64,000 nt of DNA from NCED01 sp035493955 (GTDB lineage: Bacteria; Pseudomonadota; Alphaproteobacteria; Caulobacterales; Caulobacteraceae), in NCBI GenBank assembly GCA_035493955.1, contig DATJHI010000006.1:195228-259227 (forward strand), in the 5' to 3' direction. Positions 43,069 through 52,062 of this stretch are shown here, piece by piece. How positions within the stretch are numbered: the first letter of the stretch is position 1; every line of letters starts with the position of its first letter. A program made the translations under genes and the position numbers. Under the pieces are notes generated by a model, which searched no databases, was not told where the DNA came from, and was given only the letters and a program-made list of their open reading frames with translations.

Positions 43069-46000
43069 TCAGAAGGTCTTCTGCACGCCGAACCGGACCA
43101 CCCGGCCGACCGCGGATCCGAGATCCTGAGCGAAGGAGATCTCGGTGCGGGCGAAGGGCGGCGGCCGGTCGAAGATGTTGGTCACCGCCACGGTCAGCTC
43201 CCAGTTCTGCTTGGTCGTGTAGCTGTAGCTGATGTCGTGGATGAACGAGGACTTGATGTAGGCCCCGATCAGGCTGTTGGTGCCGGGCGGATAGCCGGGG
43301 ATCTGGGCGGTGGGGTCGATCGAACCGCCGAATCCGAACCGGTTGTCGCGGACGCCGCTAACGTAGTGGCTGATCCAGCGGATGTTATGCGGCCCCGTGG
43401 CGTAGTTGATGCTGGCCATCGCCCGCCACCTCGGCAGCGCCCGCCCGTAGGGGACGATAGCCGCCGACGCGCCGCCGCCGTTGTAGTTCCCCGCCTGCTG
43501 GTAGGACTTCAGGATCAGCAGAGGCGAGCCCGACAGATACTGGTCGGCCTGGCGGAAGGTGGCCAGCCAGGTGGCGTTGGTGGACAGGGTCAAGAGCCCG
43601 TCCGCCAGAGGCTGCTTGTAGGTGATGTCGAAATCGATGCCCGCGGTGTGGATCGTGGGTCCGTTGATGTAGGAGATCGTCGCCGCCGAGACGTTGTTGA
43701 ACGAGCAGGCCCCATTGAACTCGAAGTGGGATTGCACCCCGGCGTAGGCCGGATCGTTGCAACGGCCGTTGGTCGCCGCGCCGTTGGGGAACAGGGCGCT
43801 GATGATGGTCGGCAGCCCTTCGAGCCCGATCGGGTTCTTGAGCTTATAGCTCCAGTAATCGACGGTCGCGGTCAGCCGCCCCGGGGTGAGGATGATCCCG
43901 AAGTCGTAGTTGGTCGAGGTCTCCGGCTTCAGGTTGGGATTGCCGACAGTGGTCTGCCTGACCCGCGCCTGACCGACCGCCGCCGAGTTGGTGTACGGGT
44001 TGGCCGTATCGAGCTGCAGCGGCAGCGGCGCGTGGAAGGTCGATTCCTTCGAGCCGCGGAAGGCCAGCCAGTCGGTCGCCTGCCAGCGCAGGGCCACCTT
44101 CGGGTCGTTGGTGATATTGCCCGCCGAATCCCCCTCGTGCCGCCCCGCCACTTGCAGCTCGAGCTTGGGCAGGATCGGCAACCGCAGTTCCAGGTACTCG
44201 CCGGTGGAGCTTTGGCTCACCGTCAGGGTGTTGAAGGCGCCGAAGACCGCGACGGGGCTGCTGATCGGATTGCCCGCGCAGCTCGATGCAGGCATGCCGG
44301 CGTCGGTGCAGGGGTTGTTGGCCAAGTTGACGACCCCTTGAGGGTCGGAGACCAGCTGGTACCAGCGGTGCTGGATGCCCGCCGCCCAGCTGATCGGACC
44401 GCCCGGCAGGGAGAAGCCGTGCAGATCGCCGCTCAAACCGGCCTCTTCCGTGGCCAGACGGCTGCGGCTCTTGAACTCGTCCGGGGTCCGCATCCACTGG
44501 ACCAGCTTCGGGTCGTTGGCGTTGCCGACGAAGCCGGCGTTGGCCGCCCCCGTGGAGCCGTTGGCGCCGAAGCCGGTCGAGAACGGATTGAAGTACTGGC
44601 AGCCGCCGACGCCGGGCTGGCCGCTCGTCGGGTTGCAGCCAGGACCGCCCAGACCGCGCAGGGCCAGTTCCAGCCGCTGGGTGATGGTGTCCGGATAGGA
44701 GTTGATCGCGTCGTACTGGCCGAAGGTGCCGTGGACGTTCCAGTGAATGTCGTTGAGGACCAGGCCCTCGAGGCCGGCCGACACGCGCATCGAGTGGAAA
44801 CGGTCATGGATATAGCTGGCTTGGCCGCCCTCTCCGGGCTGGCCGCCCAATCCCAACGCCTGCCAGCCGTTGGCGCTGTTCAGGCCGTTGGCCTTGGCGA
44901 AATCGTACTGCGCCTGGGTCAGCCCCATCTGCGCGGGCGTGTACTTGGCGAAGAGATCCTTCAGGCCCGGATTGGAGGCCGGAATGTAGTAGGCCGTCGC
45001 CTGGGCCGGATATTGGGCGTTGCCGGGCAGGATCCCGACCCCGGGGCCGCCCTCGTCGGCGACGGTCGGATAATAGGCCGGGGCGCCGTTCACAGGCGAG
45101 GTGCGCAGGCTCGGCAGGTTGCTGTAGGTCCACCAGCCTTCGAGGTGCAGCTTGGTGGTGTCGGTGAGCTTGTAGTTCAGTTCCCCGTACAGCTGGACCC
45201 GGTCGTTGTTGTCGACGAAATTATAATAAGGCGCCCGCGACATGTAGCAGACCGGCGCGCCCGAGGGGCCGTTGAGGGGCGACTGGATGCCGCCCAGGGC
45301 CGTACACCCCGGGTCGAGGAAGGTCTTGTTGGGGCCGAGGCCCGCCGCGGCTGTCGCGATGGTGTAGGGGCCCGGATTGCTGTTGACGGTGTATTGTTGC
45401 GGGTTCTCGAGCAGCGGCCGTATCGCCCAGCTGCGGTCGACCAGTTTCAGCTGCGAGGTGTGGTTGTAGCCCGCCGACAGCAGGATGTTCCCACGATCGA
45501 AGGTCTTGCCCCAGTTGGCGTGCGCGTTCCAGTTGCCGCCCGAATTCTGGATGTATTGGTAGTCGGCCCCCATGTTCAGGCCGTTGAGGTTGGTCGCGGT
45601 GATGAAGTTGACCACCCCGGCGATGGCGTCGGAACCGTAGGCCGTGGAGCCCCCGTTCTTCAGGGTCTCAACCCGGCCCACCGCCGACATCGGGATCATG
45701 TTGATGTCGGTCTGGCTCAGCTCCTTGATGGCGTAGGGAGCGATGCGCTGGCCGTTGAACAGCACCAGGGTGCGGTCGAAGCCCTGGGTGGAGGCGTTGC
45801 TGAGGCCGCGCAGGTTGATGTTGGCGGCGCCGGCGTAGCGCGTGCTCTGGCTTCCGTAGTTGTTCTCGCCGTTGGCGCCGCCGGAGACGTAGGGCAGCGA
45901 CTTCATCAGCTCGATCGGCGACGGCGAACCGCGGGTGCGCAGGTCCTCGGCCCCGATCACGTCCACCGCGACGGTGGTGTTCTTGGCCGTTCCCATGATG

Positions 46001-46122
46001 TGCGAGCCGGTGACCACGATCTGCTCGACGGCGCCGGAATCGGCCGCCTGGGCCCGCGCCTCAGCAGCCGCCAAGGAAAACGCAAGACACGACACCCCGA
46101 CAAAAAGGCTCGACAACTTCAT
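43069..46122 (-). CDS. TonB-dependent outer-membrane receptor (1017 aa)
   Basis: Signal peptide of about 25 residues, then a TonB-box-like EQIVVTGSHI (about 33-42), the plug domain (about 50-180: INLRGLSNASTQGFDRTLVL, GSTAYGSDAIAGVVNF) and a large 22-strand barrel ending ...GRVVRFGVQKTF. The size and the NxxGLNMG/GGNWNAH style fit the big receptors of Caulobacterales and sphingomonads that import plant or xenobiotic compounds. The substrate is unknown; it lies next to a sulfate transporter operon on the same strand but 446 bases downstream. AGGAAGGA precedes the ATG. Confidence 0.9.
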   Translation of the reverse strand: MKLSSLFVGVSCLAFSLAAAEARAQAADSGAVEQIVVTGSHIMGTAKNTTVAVDVIGAEDLRTRGSPSPIELMKSLPYVSGGANGENNYGSQSTRYAGAANINLRGLSNASTQGFDRTLVLFNGQRIAPYAIKELSQTDINMIPMSAVGRVETLKNGGSTAYGSDAIAGVVNFITATNLNGLNMGADYQYIQNSGGNWNAHANWGKTFDRGNILLSAGYNHTSQLKLVDRSWAIRPLLENPQQYTVNSNPGPYTIATAAAGLGPNKTFLDPGCTALGGIQSPLNGPSGAPVCYMSRAPYYNFVDNNDRVQLYGELNYKLTDTTKLHLEGWWTYSNLPSLRTSPVNGAPAYYPTVADEGGPGVGILPGNAQYPAQATAYYIPASNPGLKDLFAKYTPAQMGLTQAQYDFAKANGLNSANGWQALGLGGQPGEGGQASYIHDRFHSMRVSAGLEGLVLNDIHWNVHGTFGQYDAINSYPDTITQRLELALRGLGGPGCNPTSGQPGVGGCQYFNPFSTGFGANGSTGAANAGFVGNANDPKLVQWMRTPDEFKSRSRLATEEAGLSGDLHGFSLPGGPISWAAGIQHRWYQLVSDPQGVVNLANNPCTDAGMPASSCAGNPISSPVAVFGAFNTLTVSQSSTGEYLELRLPILPKLELQVAGRHEGDSAGNITNDPKVALRWQATDWLAFRGSKESTFHAPLPLQLDTANPYTNSAAVGQARVRQTTVGNPNLKPETSTNYDFGIILTPGRLTATVDYWSYKLKNPIGLEGLPTIISALFPNGAATNGRCNDPAYAGVQSHFEFNGACSFNNVSAATISYINGPTIHTAGIDFDITYKQPLADGLLTLSTNATWLATFRQADQYLSGSPLLILKSYQQAGNYNGGGASAAIVPYGRALPRWRAMASINYATGPHNIRWISHYVSGVRDNRFGFGGSIDPTAQIPGYPPGTNSLIGAYIKSSFIHDISYSYTTKQNWELTVAVTNIFDRPPPFARTEISFAQDLGSAVGRVVRFGVQKTF

Positions 46123-46568
46123 GATCGCATTCCTTCCTAGGTAATTCTTGTTTGTAGTTAAATTGTTGTGTTTGACGTCAAAAACGCAGCGGACGTTATT
46201 CGGCGCGCCGGTTCAACCCAAGGCGAGCGAAAACTCGAACTTAAGAGAGGACAAAGAATGGAAAGGAAAGGAGCGGCGCTCCGATGCGATCGCCGACCGC
46301 CACGCCCTTACTGTTCTTGAGCGTTAGATCGGCAATCGCGCAGGCACGGGCCAATCGGCCGGTGCAGCGCCATTCGAATATGCACGAGCATACGATGACC
46401 CCCCTCGAATCCATGGTCGATCGCCACGGTTCAGCATGGTGGCCATAAATCACTATGCGTTGCAATACGCCCCGGCCGCCCGAGGCGTTGTTTTGGCAAG
46501 TGTTGCGCCAAGAGCGCACGGCGCGCCCTGAGGCCCCTTCGAATCCCGGCCGGAATTGGCTTTTTATT
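46123..46568. other. 446-base intergenic region
   Basis: This lies between cysA (ending at 46569) and the TonB-receptor start (46122), both minus strand. The receptor-proximal 60 bases are AT-rich and hold AGGAAGGA plus a minus-strand TTGACG (complement near 46178) as a plausible -35 element. A 92-codon minus ORF (46241-46519) has no coding character that I recognise. No riboswitch, tRNA or clear terminator was seen; a partial palindrome AATCCC-GGCC-GGAATT near 46542 has no T run. Confidence 0.4.
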
Positions 46569-47687
46569 CTAGTCTTTGGGGAACACGTGCCCGCCGCGGA
46601 CGGCGAGGCGGATGTCCTGGCCGCAGGTCAAGGCCAGAGCCTCTTCGCGTCTCGCCCCCGCCTCGAAGGCGCGGCCCGAGGCGTCGACGCATTCCAGCCG
46701 CGCCATCGGCCCGTTGAGCACCACCCGCTCCAGCCGCGCGGTCAGGGAATGTTCGTCCCCCTCGGCGGGAACCAGCTGGTGCAGGCGGACGAAGGCGACG
46801 GCCGGACCGTCGGCCGCCTGGGGGGCGGCGAAATCGATGCCGTCGGCGCGGAACCGCCCGCCGCGGACCTCGCCCTCCAACCGGTTGGCCTCGCCCACGA
46901 ACCCGGCCACGAAGGCGGAGACGGGCTGGTCGTGGACCTCGTGCGGGGCGCCGACCTGCTCGATCTCGCCCCGGTTCAGCACCGCCACCCGGTCGGCCAG
47001 CTCCAGCGCCTCCTCCTGATCGTGGGTGACGAAGACGGTGGTGACGCCGGTGGCGTCGTGGATACGGCGCAGTTCCTTGCGCAGGGACTTGCGCACGGTG
47101 GCGTCGAGGGCCCCGAACGGCTCGTCCAGCAGCAGCACCCGCGGCGACACGGCCAGCGCCCGCGCCAGGGCCACCCGCTGGCGTTGGCCGCCGGACAGTT
47201 GGGAGGGGAAACGTTTGCCCATCCCTTCCAGTTCGACCAGCCGCAGCAGCTCCTCGGCGATCCTCTCCCGCTCGGCCTTGGGCGGCTTGGCCTTGCCCTT
47301 GCGGACGTCGAGCCCGAAAGCGACGTTCTTGGCCACGGTCATGTGCTTGAACAGGGCGTATTGCTGGAACACGAAGCCGACCCCGCGGTCGGCGGCGCTG
47401 GCGTAGGTGACGTCCTCGCCGTCGTACAGCACCCGCCCGCCGTCCGGGAACTCCAGCCCGGCTATGGTCCTCAGCAAGGTGGTCTTGCCCGAGCCCGACG
47501 GGCCCAGCAGCGCCAGCAGCTCGCCGGGCCGGATCTCCAGGTCGACGCCCCTCAGGGCCGGGAAGCGGGCGAACCGCTTGGTCACCCCTTCGACCGTGAT
47601 GGTCAGACGTTGGCGGGGCTCGGCGCGCCCGTTGAGCTGGTCGGTCAGGGCCCCGCCCTCCCCTGGTTCGAGACGATCAAACGGCAC
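46569..47687 (-). CDS. cysA: Sulfate/thiosulfate ABC transporter ATPase CysA
   Basis: 372 residues from GTG 47687, which has GGAGG 9 bases upstream and overlaps cysW by 11 bases; the track-style start at 47717 lacks this. Walker A LLGPSGSGKTTLLR, Q-loop VFQQYALF, signature LSGGQRQRVALARAL, Walker B VLLLDEPFGALD and the His switch FVTHDQEEAL are all present. A C-terminal TOBE-like regulatory domain covers about residues 255-370. It powers sulfate uptake with CysT and CysW. Confidence 0.92.
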   Translation of the reverse strand: MPFDRLEPGEGGALTDQLNGRAEPRQRLTITVEGVTKRFARFPALRGVDLEIRPGELLALLGPSGSGKTTLLRTIAGLEFPDGGRVLYDGEDVTYASAADRGVGFVFQQYALFKHMTVAKNVAFGLDVRKGKAKPPKAERERIAEELLRLVELEGMGKRFPSQLSGGQRQRVALARALAVSPRVLLLDEPFGALDATVRKSLRKELRRIHDATGVTTVFVTHDQEEALELADRVAVLNRGEIEQVGAPHEVHDQPVSAFVAGFVGEANRLEGEVRGGRFRADGIDFAAPQAADGPAVAFVRLHQLVPAEGDEHSLTARLERVVLNGPMARLECVDASGRAFEAGARREEALALTCGQDIRLAVRGGHVFPKD

Positions 47688-48552
47688 GGCCGCCGACCTC
47701 CGGATGCAGCGCCTCAAGGACGCTCTTCAGCACGAGGGTCACCACCGCCAGCAGGCACAGCAGGCCGGCGACGGCGAAGGCGCCGGCGAAGTTGTATTCG
47801 TTGTACAAGATCTCGATGTGCAGCGGCATGGTGTCGGTTTCGCCACGGATGTGGCCCGAGACCACCGACACCGCCCCGAATTCCCCCATCGCCCGGGCGT
47901 TGCACAGCAGCACCCCGTACAGCAGGCCCCAACGCACGTTGGGCGCGGTCACCCGCCAGAAGGTCCTGAGGCCCCCGGCCCCCATGGAGACCGCGGCCTC
48001 CTCCTCGTCCGTTCCCTGCGCCTGCATCAGGGGGATGAGTTCGCGGGCGACGAAGGGGAAGGTGACGAAGATGGTCGCCAGCACGATCCCGGGGACCGCG
48101 AAGACGATCTTGATGTTGTGCTCGTCCAGCCAGCCGCCGAACCAGCCCTGCAATCCGAACACCAGCACATAGATCAGGCCCGCGACCACCGGCGAGACCG
48201 AGAACGGCAGGTCGATCAGGGTGATCAGGAAGCTCTTGCCGGGGAACTGGTGCTTGGCCACCGCCCAGGAGGCGCAAAGGCCGAAGACGGCGTTGAACGG
48301 CACGGTGATGGCGGCGGTCAGCAGGGTCAGCTTGATCGCGGCCAGGCTGTCGGGCTCGAGGATGTTCATCAAGGCCACGCCCAGGCCCTTGCGCAGCCCC
48401 TCGACAAGCACGGTCAGCAGCGGGGCCACCAGCATCAGGACCACGAAGGCGACCATGGAGACGATGACCAGCGCCTTGACCCACGGCGGGTCCTCGGTCG
48501 CGCCGCGGGCGGCCCTGGCGGGGATCGGGGTCTTCGGGAAGCTCCGGCTCAC
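47677..48552 (-). CDS. cysW: Sulfate ABC transporter permease CysW
   Basis: 291 residues with six predicted membrane helices and the ATPase-coupling EAA loop DEEEAAVSMGAGGLRTFWRV (about residues 183-202). AMGEFGAVSVVSGHIRGETD is a CysW hallmark. GTG 48552 has GGAGGGG just upstream on the minus strand; codons further upstream belong to a cysT shadow frame. Second gene of cysT-cysW-cysA, with an 11-base gap after cysT. Confidence 0.92.
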   Translation of the reverse strand: MSRSFPKTPIPARAARGATEDPPWVKALVIVSMVAFVVLMLVAPLLTVLVEGLRKGLGVALMNILEPDSLAAIKLTLLTAAITVPFNAVFGLCASWAVAKHQFPGKSFLITLIDLPFSVSPVVAGLIYVLVFGLQGWFGGWLDEHNIKIVFAVPGIVLATIFVTFPFVARELIPLMQAQGTDEEEAAVSMGAGGLRTFWRVTAPNVRWGLLYGVLLCNARAMGEFGAVSVVSGHIRGETDTMPLHIEILYNEYNFAGAFAVAGLLCLLAVVTLVLKSVLEALHPEVGGRAV

Positions 48553-48563
48553 GGGTCCCCTCC

Positions 48564-49433
48564 TCAGCCCATCCGCCGCGACCACGCCTGGATGGCGTTG
48601 ATCAACAGCAGCATCACGAAGGAGACGGCCAGCATGACCGTGGCGATGGCGGAGGCGCCCTCGAAGTCGAACTGCTGCAGCTGGATGGTGATCAAGAGCG
48701 GCGCGATCTCGGACACATAGGGCCGGTTGCCGGCGATGAAGATCACCGAACCGTACTCGCCGACCCCGCGGGCGAAGGCCAGGGCGAATCCGGTCATCCA
48801 GGCTGGGCCCAGGGCCGGCAGCACCACCCGCCACAGGGTCTGCAGCCGGTTGGCGCCCAAGGTGGCCGACGCCTCCTCCACCTCGATGGAAAGGTCGCGC
48901 AGCACCGGCTCGATGGCGCGCACCACGAAGGGCAGGCCGATGAAGGTCAGGGCGATCACCACCCCCGTGGGGTTGAAGGCGGTCTTGATCCCCAGGGCGT
49001 AGGTGACCGCGCCGATCCAGCCGGTCTGGGAATAGAGGCTGGCCAGCGCAATGCCGGCCACGGCGGTCGGCAAGGCGAAGGGCAGGTCGACGATGGCGTT
49101 GACGATGGCCTTGCCCGGAAACGAATAGCGCACCAGGGCCCAGGCGGTGATCAGCCCGAACACCCCGTTGATGCAGGCCCCGATCATCGAGGCGCCAAAG
49201 GTCAGGAGATAGGCGTGCTGGGCGCGCTCGGAAAAGGCCTTGGCGGCGAATTCGGCCGGAGTGAGCGAAGCCGAACGCAAAGCCACCGCCGACAGGGGGA
49301 TCAACACCACCAGGCTGAGGATGGTCAGGGTCGCCCCGAGGGTGAGGCTGAATCCCGGGATGGAGGTGCGCCGGCGGAACAGGGGGCGCCGGGCGGCGGG
49401 TCGGAGCGGCGCCTCGGGGGCCAGAGTGGTCAT
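48564..49433 (-). CDS. cysT: Sulfate ABC transporter permease CysT (CysU)
   Basis: 289 residues, six predicted membrane helices and the coupling loop EEASATLGANRLQTLWRVVL (about residues 182-201). DLPFALPTAVAGIALASLYS and GVGEYGSVIFIAGNRPYVSE are characteristic. First gene of the operon. The usual sulfate-binding protein gene (sbp or cysP), normally just upstream, is absent; divergent RidA follows instead. The 221-base divergent gap shows no SAM-II-like riboswitch that I could recognise. Confidence 0.92.
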   Translation of the reverse strand: MTTLAPEAPLRPAARRPLFRRRTSIPGFSLTLGATLTILSLVVLIPLSAVALRSASLTPAEFAAKAFSERAQHAYLLTFGASMIGACINGVFGLITAWALVRYSFPGKAIVNAIVDLPFALPTAVAGIALASLYSQTGWIGAVTYALGIKTAFNPTGVVIALTFIGLPFVVRAIEPVLRDLSIEVEEASATLGANRLQTLWRVVLPALGPAWMTGFALAFARGVGEYGSVIFIAGNRPYVSEIAPLLITIQLQQFDFEGASAIATVMLAVSFVMLLLINAIQAWSRRMG

Positions 49434-49654
49434 TCGGCAACCTCAATCGCGAGCACGCCGAAGGGTCGGGCGGTGCAGGGGGCGCCGTCGCGGCCCTCTC
49501 TCATTCTCAACATCGCTTCGATCCGGCAAATGAGTTTTTCTTGACCGCGCCCCGCGAAAATCTGAGCGAGCCCTCTTCCTGCTCCCGCGCGTTGAGCCCC
49601 GTCGCCCACGCCGCTATGACGGGCCTTCGTTCCCGAAAGCAAGACGGTAGCCCC

Positions 49655-50116
49655 ATGTCCGCCATCGAAGATCGCCTCGCCGCCCTCGGCGTCGCCTTGC
49701 CCGAACCCAATGCGCCGATCGCCAACTACGTCCCCTTCGTCAGGACCGGCGACCTGGTGCACATATCGGGTCAGGTCTCCCTTGATGCGGACGGCGGGAT
49801 CACCGGCGTGGTCGGGGTGGAGGTGGACTTGCAGCAGGCGGTCGCGGCCGCCCGGCTGTGCGGGATCAACCTGATCGCCCAGATGAAACAGGCCTGCGAC
49901 GGGGATCTTTCCCGGGTGCGCCGTGTGGTCAAGCTGGGCGGCTTCGTCCAGGCGGGGCCGGACTTCTTCGACATCCCCCAGGTGGTCAACGGGGCCTCCG
50001 ACCTGATGGTGGCGGCCTTCGGCGACGCCGGACGCCATGCCCGTTCGGCCGTAGGAGTCTATCGCCTGCCGCGCAACTTCGCCGTCGAGGTCGACGCGGT
50101 GGTGGCGATCTCATGA
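49655..50116 (+). CDS. RidA family protein
   Basis: A 153-residue RidA/YjgF-type protein of the longer subgroup: LPEPNAPIANYVPFVRTGDL, VHISGQVSLDADGG and GRHARSAVGVYRLPRNFAVE with the substrate-carboxylate Arg and the following strand. RidA deaminates reactive enamines/imines from PLP enzymes. ATG 49655 matches the family; the upstream frame to 49541 is not coding. It overlaps the next gene by 4 bases (ATGA). Confidence 0.9.
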   Translation: MSAIEDRLAALGVALPEPNAPIANYVPFVRTGDLVHISGQVSLDADGGITGVVGVEVDLQQAVAAARLCGINLIAQMKQACDGDLSRVRRVVKLGGFVQAGPDFFDIPQVVNGASDLMVAAFGDAGRHARSAVGVYRLPRNFAVEVDAVVAIS

Positions 50117-50889
50117 CCCGGCCGCCTCCCGCCGGCGTCGACGCCCGAGCCTGGGCGAGCCTGTTCGGACCGCCGGTGGCGCACCGGGGGCTATGGTCGG
50201 CGGGAAGGCCGGAAAACACCCTGGCCGCCTTCGAGGCCGCCGCGGAGGCCGGCTACGGGATCGAGCTCGACGTCCAGCTCAGCGCCGACGGCGAGGTCAT
50301 GGTGTTCCACGACGACCGGCTGGACCGGCTGACGGCGCGGTCCGGCCGGCTGGCCGAGCGGCTGGCGGCCACCCTGACGGCGCTGAAGGTCCAGGGCTCG
50401 GACCAGACCATCCCCCGATTGCGCGAAGTCCTGGCCAGGGTCGCCGGCCGCACGTTGGTCCTGGTCGAGCTGAAGGTGCTGGGGGGCGAGGAAGGCCGGC
50501 TGGAGCCGCGCGTCGCCGAAATCCTCGACACCTACGACGGGCCGGCCGCGGTGATCGGCTTCAACCCCCACGCCCTGGCCTGGTTCGCCGAACACCGGCC
50601 GACGCGGCTGCGCGGCCTCAACAGCACCGCCTATACGGGCGCCGCCGACTGGACGATCCCGACCGCGGAACGGCGGGCCTTGAACGAGCTGGAGCACGTC
50701 GCCCTGGCCCGTCCCCACTTCCTGTCGCTCGGCCTCGACATGCTGCCGAGCCCGAGCGCGCGGGCCCTGCGCGCGGACGGGACGCCGGTGCTGGCCTGGA
50801 CGGTCCGGTCGCCGGCGCAGTGGACGCGGGTGGCGGGCGACTGCGACAACCTGATGTTCGAGGGCTTCTCCCCGGAGGCGCGCGCTTGA
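50113..50889 (+). CDS. Glycerophosphodiester phosphodiesterase family protein
   Basis: A 258-residue TIM-barrel GDPD: the HRG site VAHRGLWSAGRPENTLAAFE (His-Arg and E-N-T, about residues 22-41), GIELDVQLSADGEVMVFHDD (metal Glu/Asp and catalytic His, about 48-67), LVELKVLG and the C-terminal LAWTVRS. There is no signal peptide, so it is cytosolic; it would release glycerol-3-phosphate from lipid head groups. It overlaps RidA and the GNAT gene by 4 bases each. Confidence 0.9.
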   Translation: MTRPPPAGVDARAWASLFGPPVAHRGLWSAGRPENTLAAFEAAAEAGYGIELDVQLSADGEVMVFHDDRLDRLTARSGRLAERLAATLTALKVQGSDQTIPRLREVLARVAGRTLVLVELKVLGGEEGRLEPRVAEILDTYDGPAAVIGFNPHALAWFAEHRPTRLRGLNSTAYTGAADWTIPTAERRALNELEHVALARPHFLSLGLDMLPSPSARALRADGTPVLAWTVRSPAQWTRVAGDCDNLMFEGFSPEARA

Positions 50890-52049
50890 GCGGCGGAGTA
50901 AAGCCGGCGGTCAGCGTCCACCGCGGCATCGCCGAAATCGGCCGCGAGGCCTGGGACGCCTGCGCCGGCCCCCCGGACTACGGCGCCAACCCTTTCGTCT
51001 CCTACGATTTCCTCCACGCCCTGGAGGAGAGCGGCTGCGTCGCGCCGGCCCAAGGCTGGGTCGCCCAGCACCTGTCGGTATCGGGCGAGGACGGCGAGGT
51101 CGCCGGGGTCATGCCCCTCTATGTGAAGGGCCACAGCCAGGGCGAGTACATCTTCGACCACGCCTGGGCCAGCGCCTATGAGCGGGCCGGCGGCCGCTAT
51201 TATCCGAAACTGCAGGGCGCCGTGCCCTTCACCCCCGTCACCGGCCCGCGGCTGCTGGCCAGGCCCGAGGTGCGCGAGGCGGCGCAGACGGTGCTGATCG
51301 AGGGGGCGCTTGAGCTTACCCGGCGCAGCCGCGCCTCCTCCCTGCACGTGACCTTCCCGACCGAAGCCGAATGGCGGCGCCTGGGCGAGGCGGGCCTCCT
51401 GCTGCGCCAGGGCCAGCAGTACCATTGGGAGAACGCCGGCTACGCCAGCTTCGACGACTTCCTGGCCGCCCTGTCCTCGGGCCGGCGCAAGACCATCCGG
51501 CGAGAACGGCGCGAAGCCCAGGAAGGGGTGGAGATCCTCGCCCTGAACGGCGCGGACCTGCGCGAAGAGCACTGGGACGCCTTCTTCGCCTTCTACATGG
51601 ACACCGGCTCGCGCAAATGGGGCCGGCCCTATCTGAACCGCCGGTTCTTCTCCCTGATCGGGGAGCGGATGGCCGACAGGATCCTATTGGTCATGGCCCG
51701 GCGGGAGGGGCGTTGGATCGCCGGGGCCCTGAACCTCATCGGCGCCGACACCCTCTACGGCCGCAACTGGGGCGCGGTGGAGCACCGGCCGTTCCTGCAC
51801 TTCGAGCTCTGCTACTACCAGGCCATCGAGCAGGCGATCCTGCGCGGTCTCGCCCGCGTAGAGGCGGGGGCGCAGGGCGAGCACAAGATCGCCCGCGGCT
51901 ACCTGCCGACCCCGGTCTATTCGGCCCACTACATCGCCGACCCGGCCCTGCGCGAACCGGTGGCCCGCTACCTCGACCAGGAGCGCGAGGCGGTGGAGGC
52001 GGAAATGGCGATGCTGGAAGCGGAGTATTCGCCATTCAAGGCGGGCTGA
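50886..52049 (+). CDS. GNAT/FemAB-like acyltransferase (COG3146 type)
   Basis: 387 residues of the COG3146 (DUF482) family: NPFVSYDFLHALEESGCVAP, YIFDHAWASAYERAGGRYYP, YPKLQGAVPFTPVTGPRLLA, then SGRRKTIRRERREAQEGVEI and GYLPTPVYSAHYI. It is annotated in databases as a peptidoglycan-related or GNAT protein, but its role is unknown. Translation must start at TTG 50886 (TTGA overlap with the GDPD stop), since no ATG/GTG precedes the conserved N terminus. Third gene of the RidA-GDPD-GNAT operon. Confidence 0.85.
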   Translation: MSGGVKPAVSVHRGIAEIGREAWDACAGPPDYGANPFVSYDFLHALEESGCVAPAQGWVAQHLSVSGEDGEVAGVMPLYVKGHSQGEYIFDHAWASAYERAGGRYYPKLQGAVPFTPVTGPRLLARPEVREAAQTVLIEGALELTRRSRASSLHVTFPTEAEWRRLGEAGLLLRQGQQYHWENAGYASFDDFLAALSSGRRKTIRRERREAQEGVEILALNGADLREEHWDAFFAFYMDTGSRKWGRPYLNRRFFSLIGERMADRILLVMARREGRWIAGALNLIGADTLYGRNWGAVEHRPFLHFELCYYQAIEQAILRGLARVEAGAQGEHKIARGYLPTPVYSAHYIADPALREPVARYLDQEREAVEAEMAMLEAEYSPFKAG

Positions 52050-52062
52050 GCCCGAGCGTGCG

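Noticed and set aside
46241..46519. 92-codon minus-strand ORF with a V-I-V-C-S-C run resembling bacterioferritin-associated ferredoxin
   Set aside because: Only the C-S-C run matches; the following Cys pattern and length of Bfd are absent, and composition looks like non-coding intergenic DNA.
49434..49654. SAM-II or other sulfur riboswitch upstream of cysT
   Set aside because: I could not find the conserved pseudoknot core of SAM-II or any comparable structured leader; the gap is ordinary.
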